8,818 nucleotides of DNA. Source: Hydrogenothermaceae bacterium (GTDB lineage Bacteria; Aquificota; Aquificia; Aquificales; Hydrogenothermaceae). The translations under genes and the position numbers were made by a program. Below, piece by piece: positions 6,800 to 8,818 of this stretch. Position 1 is the first letter of the stretch, and the number at the start of each line of letters is the position of its first letter. The DNA is taken from NCBI GenBank assembly GCA_026984355.1, contig JALSSG010000194.1, positions 1-8,818 on the forward strand, written 5' to 3'. A model generated the notes under the pieces. That model was not told the DNA's origin and did not search any database. It saw only the letters and a program-made list of their open reading frames with translations.

Positions 6800-6809
6800 G
6801 TTTATCACA
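6794..6809. promoter_or_regulatory. CRP/FNR-family-like operator, TGTGA-N6-TCACA
   Basis: TGTGA (6794-6798) and TCACA (6805-6809) form a perfect inverted repeat with a 6-nt centre, the consensus form of CRP-type binding sites. The site covers the -35 box of the ccdA promoter. Its centre is about 39-42 bp upstream of the expected start, the distance used by class II activators; a repressor there would block polymerase instead. Which protein binds is unknown. FNR sites usually read TTGAT-N4-ATCAA, so a CRP-like regulator fits better. Confidence 0.45.
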
Positions 6810-6824
6810 TAAGTATTTGCTTAC

Positions 6825-7097
6825 TTAAGATTCTACAACAGCTAAAATATTTTCGTTATGAACAGCTACTACAATATAGCTTTTGTCTTTTGTATATCTT
6901 TTGGAAATTTTTATTTTTTTATTTAAAATACCATCTTTTGTTTTTTCATTTAGTTCCTCAAATAGAAAAACCCAGTCCACAAATACATTATCAAATAATC
7001 TGTCAAGCAGACCAGAAAGCATATTAACATCTGAAACCTTACTTATTTCTAAAGTTATATATGCCTTTTCTTCATTATAATTATGAATTATAACCAT
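6825..7097 (-). CDS. Small protein of unknown function (90 aa)
   Basis: I do not recognise this family. The protein is 90 residues long, rich in Lys, Glu, Ile and Val, with no Cys, no signal peptide and no membrane span. Beta-like segments (about 2-5, 11-17 and 72-88) flank a possible helix (about 22-35, VSDVNMLSGLLDRL) and a WVFLFEELNEK stretch (42-52), so a small soluble alpha/beta fold is plausible. Its ATG comes 1 nt after the TAA of the YbhN-like gene, with only a weak GAGAAG-type ribosome site, so it is probably translated by coupling in the same operon. The stop is about 95 nt before the CcdA start. The operon-style spacing supports a real gene; the function is open. Confidence 0.65.
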   Translation of the reverse strand: MVIIHNYNEEKAYITLEISKVSDVNMLSGLLDRLFDNVFVDWVFLFEELNEKTKDGILNKKIKISKRYTKDKSYIVVAVHNENILAVVES

Positions 7098-7098
7098 C

Positions 7099-7965
7099 TT
7101 ATCTTCTCAAAAAGACAAAACTAAAAATTCCCAGTAATGCTGAGCCTAAAAGTATAAAAATATGAACAAATACAGATGCTATTAAAGCTGACTCCTTGTC
7201 TATTCCCATTAGAATAAGAATACCTGCATATCCACCTTCATACGTTCCAATACCAGCAAGTCCATGAATAGGCAATATTGTTGTTAAATCTCCAGCAGAA
7301 GAAGCTATAAAAGCTTCTATATATGAAAGATTTATAGATGGAGGTAAAACAAGATAAAATCCTGTAAATTTAAAGATAAAGGTGAATATAGAAAGTAAAT
7401 ACAAAGAGAAAATATTTTTTATAGTTAAAACATTTTCTTTAAAATTTTTTATTTTATCCTTCTTTATAAAAGATAAAATCCCCTTAAACACATAAAAAGA
7501 AAAAGGCATAAGTATAAAGACAAGGATAGATAGTAAAAAATATCCAGAGTAGATTAAATAGGAAACTAAAAATACAGTAATAAGAGCTATACCATCAAAA
7601 GCTCGAACAGAAAAAAAACTAAGAGCTGATTCAGAAACAGGTATGTTTTCCTTTTTTAACATATAGAAAAAAGATAGCTCTCCAGTTCTAAATGGAAGAA
7701 AAATATTAAACACCGTATTAAAAGAAGTTATTTTAAATAGCTTCCAAAAACCTTTTATACTTAATGTAATCTGCCATCTAATAGTACGGGTTATATAAGA
7801 TAAAACATACAAAAAAAATGCTAAAATGATGTTTATAAATGATAATTCTGTAAAAAACTTAATTAATTTATCAAAACCTACTATTTTATAAAATAGGTAA
7901 AGAAATCCTAAACTTATCCCAGCAGCTACAAATAATTCAAAAATTTTTACCCAGTTCCTATTCAA
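7099..7965 (-). CDS. YbhN/UPF0104-type membrane protein (lysylphosphatidylglycerol synthase TM-region family, flippase-like)
   Basis: A 288-residue integral membrane protein with about seven or eight hydrophobic segments. Family marks are RW (63-64), NTVFNIFLPFRTGEL (83-97; the family has N-x-x-LP-x-R-x-G-(D/E)) and LPIHGLAGIGTYEGG (231-245; the family has P-x-G-(hydrophobic)-G-x-x-E-(G/A)). Members are thought to move or modify lipids or lipid-linked sugars, and genes of this kind often accompany polyprenyl-phosphate glycosyltransferases, as here. The soluble aminoacyl-transfer domain of MprF is absent, so it should not be called a lysyl-PG synthase. The start is TTG at 7965-7963; no ATG lies nearby in frame, and the codon overlaps the upstream gene's stop as TTGA. 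AAAGGA lies 9 nt upstream. Confidence 0.82.
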   Translation of the reverse strand: MNRNWVKIFELFVAAGISLGFLYLFYKIVGFDKLIKFFTELSFINIILAFFLYVLSYITRTIRWQITLSIKGFWKLFKITSFNTVFNIFLPFRTGELSFFYMLKKENIPVSESALSFFSVRAFDGIALITVFLVSYLIYSGYFLLSILVFILMPFSFYVFKGILSFIKKDKIKNFKENVLTIKNIFSLYLLSIFTFIFKFTGFYLVLPPSINLSYIEAFIASSAGDLTTILPIHGLAGIGTYEGGYAGILILMGIDKESALIASVFVHIFILLGSALLGIFSFVFLRR

Positions 7966-8818
7966 TCCTCTTTATCCTTTCTTACTATTTCTTTGACTAT
8001 ATAAGGTCTTTTTCCTTGAGATTCATAGTAAGTTCTGGTTATTAGTTCAGCTACTATTCCAGTAGAAAGCATCATAATACCAGATAACACGAACAAAATA
8101 CCAAATAGCAGTAAAGGGCGATTTCCTATATCCTCTCCAAAAAATATTTTTACAAAAACAAGATAAGCAAGAATGACAAATCCAAGAAGCATCAATATTA
8201 TTCCAGTACCACCAAATACTCTAAATGGTTTTGTTCTATAGTCCAGCAAGAACTTAACCAGAATTAAATCTAATATAACCTTAAATGTCCTTGATATTCC
8301 GTACTTAGATTTACCAAACTTTCTTGGGTGGTGCTTGACAGGAACTTCTGTAACTTTAGCACCTAAAGGTTTTGCTAAAGCTGGTAAAAATCTATGCATC
8401 TCTCCATAAAAATCTAACTGTTTCGCAACATCTGCTCTATAAGCTTTTAAAGAACAGCCATAATCATGCAAATGCACACCAGTAACTTTAGATATTAACC
8501 AGTTTGCTATCCTTGATGGAAGGGTTCTGCTTAAGAAAGGGTCTTTCCTATCTTTTCTCCATCCACTTACAATATCGTATCCTTCTTCTAACTTTTTTAA
8601 TAACTTTGGTATATCTTCAGGGTCGTTTTGAAGGTCTGCATCCATAGCTACGACAATTTTTCCTCTTGCATGTTCAAAACCAGCTGACATAGCTGCAGTC
8701 TGACCATAATTTCTTCTAAATCTTATACCTACAACATGAGGGTCTTTTTGAGCAAACTCTTTGATAATTTCCCAAGATTTATCAGATGAGCCATCATCAA
8801 CAAATATAATCTCGTATG
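7962..8818 (-). CDS. Polyprenyl-phosphate glycosyltransferase, GT2 (DPM1/GtrB-like), 5' partial
   Basis: The frame is open to the right edge, so 284 residues are visible and the true start lies outside; the ATG at 8690 is internal. Upstream of it are EIIFVDDGSSDKSW (8813-8772) and RFRRNYGQTAA, both standard parts of GT-A family 2 enzymes. DADLQNDPED (from about 8642) is the metal/nucleotide-sugar region, followed by DYGCSLKAYR and HHPRKFGKSKYG, typical of DPM1/GtrB proteins. Two C-terminal membrane helices (about 8219-8142 and 8117-8046) match the bacterial type that transfers a sugar from a nucleotide sugar to undecaprenyl phosphate at the inner face of the membrane. The product would feed lipid A, O-antigen or envelope glycan modification; the sugar cannot be told. 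The YbhN-like gene follows with a 4-nt overlap. Confidence 0.9.
   Translation of the reverse strand, partial: YEIIFVDDGSSDKSWEIIKEFAQKDPHVVGIRFRRNYGQTAAMSAGFEHARGKIVVAMDADLQNDPEDIPKLLKKLEEGYDIVSGWRKDRKDPFLSRTLPSRIANWLISKVTGVHLHDYGCSLKAYRADVAKQLDFYGEMHRFLPALAKPLGAKVTEVPVKHHPRKFGKSKYGISRTFKVILDLILVKFLLDYRTKPFRVFGGTGIILMLLGFVILAYLVFVKIFFGEDIGNRPLLLFGILFVLSGIMMLSTGIVAELITRTYYESQGKRPYIVKEIVRKDKED
7975..7980 (-). promoter_or_regulatory. Ribosome binding site supporting the TTG start
   Basis: On the minus strand AAAGGA stands 9 nt before the TTG at 7965, inside the last codons of the glycosyltransferase gene. It supports translation from TTG with a 4-nt stop/start overlap. Confidence 0.5.

Noticed and set aside
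6781..6804. Possible rho-independent terminator for the minus-strand operon: AAACT/AGTTT stem before a T run
   Set aside because: The stem is only 5 bp with one G-C pair, too weak for a likely thermophile, and the same bases are better explained by the CRP-type palindrome and -35 box.
7962..8690. Glycosyltransferase taken as starting at the ATG at 8690
   Set aside because: The same frame continues to the window edge and encodes the essential DDGSSD motif and RRNYGQTAA, so this ATG is an internal Met.

Overview
The window looks like chromosomal DNA from a thermophilic, microaerophilic chemolithoautotroph, most likely of the Aquificales (Hydrogenothermaceae type, such as Sulfurihydrogenibium or Persephonella relatives). 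This is an inference from the AT-rich composition (roughly a third G+C by eye), the Lys/Ile/Glu-rich proteins, the tight gene packing and the gene set. No RNA gene, insertion sequence or CRISPR array is visible.

The left two thirds (about 1-5880, plus strand) is a compact nitrate-assimilation operon. It holds the 3' end of a uroporphyrinogen-III C-methyltransferase gene (siroheme synthesis), a siroheme/[4Fe-4S] nitrite reductase (NirA type), an NNP-family nitrate/nitrite transporter (NarK type) and a molybdopterin assimilatory nitrate reductase (NasA/NarB type). Neighbouring genes overlap by 16 and 20 nt or are 4 nt apart, so co-transcription and translational coupling are likely. Together they import nitrate, reduce it to nitrite and then to ammonium, and make the siroheme that the nitrite reductase needs.

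The most unusual point is that both reductases carry extra C-terminal domains. The nitrate reductase ends in a complete flavohemoglobin-like globin domain (about residues 683-822). Its proximal His, Tyr and Glu sit at exactly the flavohemoglobin (Hmp) spacing, but no flavin reductase domain follows. The nitrite reductase ends in a stretch of about 85 residues that resembles the distal C-lobe of a Hanks-type Ser/Thr kinase and lacks all catalytic motifs. The globin fusion suggests a nitrate reductase that also binds, senses or converts NO/O2. The kinase-like tail suggests a docking or regulatory module.

The right third (5875-8818, minus strand) runs convergently and shares 6 nt with the end of the nitrate reductase gene. 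In transcription order it holds a polyprenyl-phosphate glycosyltransferase (5' end outside the window), a YbhN/UPF0104-type membrane protein overlapping it by 4 nt with a TTG start, a small unknown protein 1 nt further on, and a CcdA-type thiol-disulfide transporter. The last has its own good sigma70-type promoter with a perfect CRP-type palindrome (TGTGA-N6-TCACA) over the -35 box. Apart from the roughly 95-nt gap upstream of the ccdA gene, the window is essentially all coding; no stretch over 300 nt lacks a gene.
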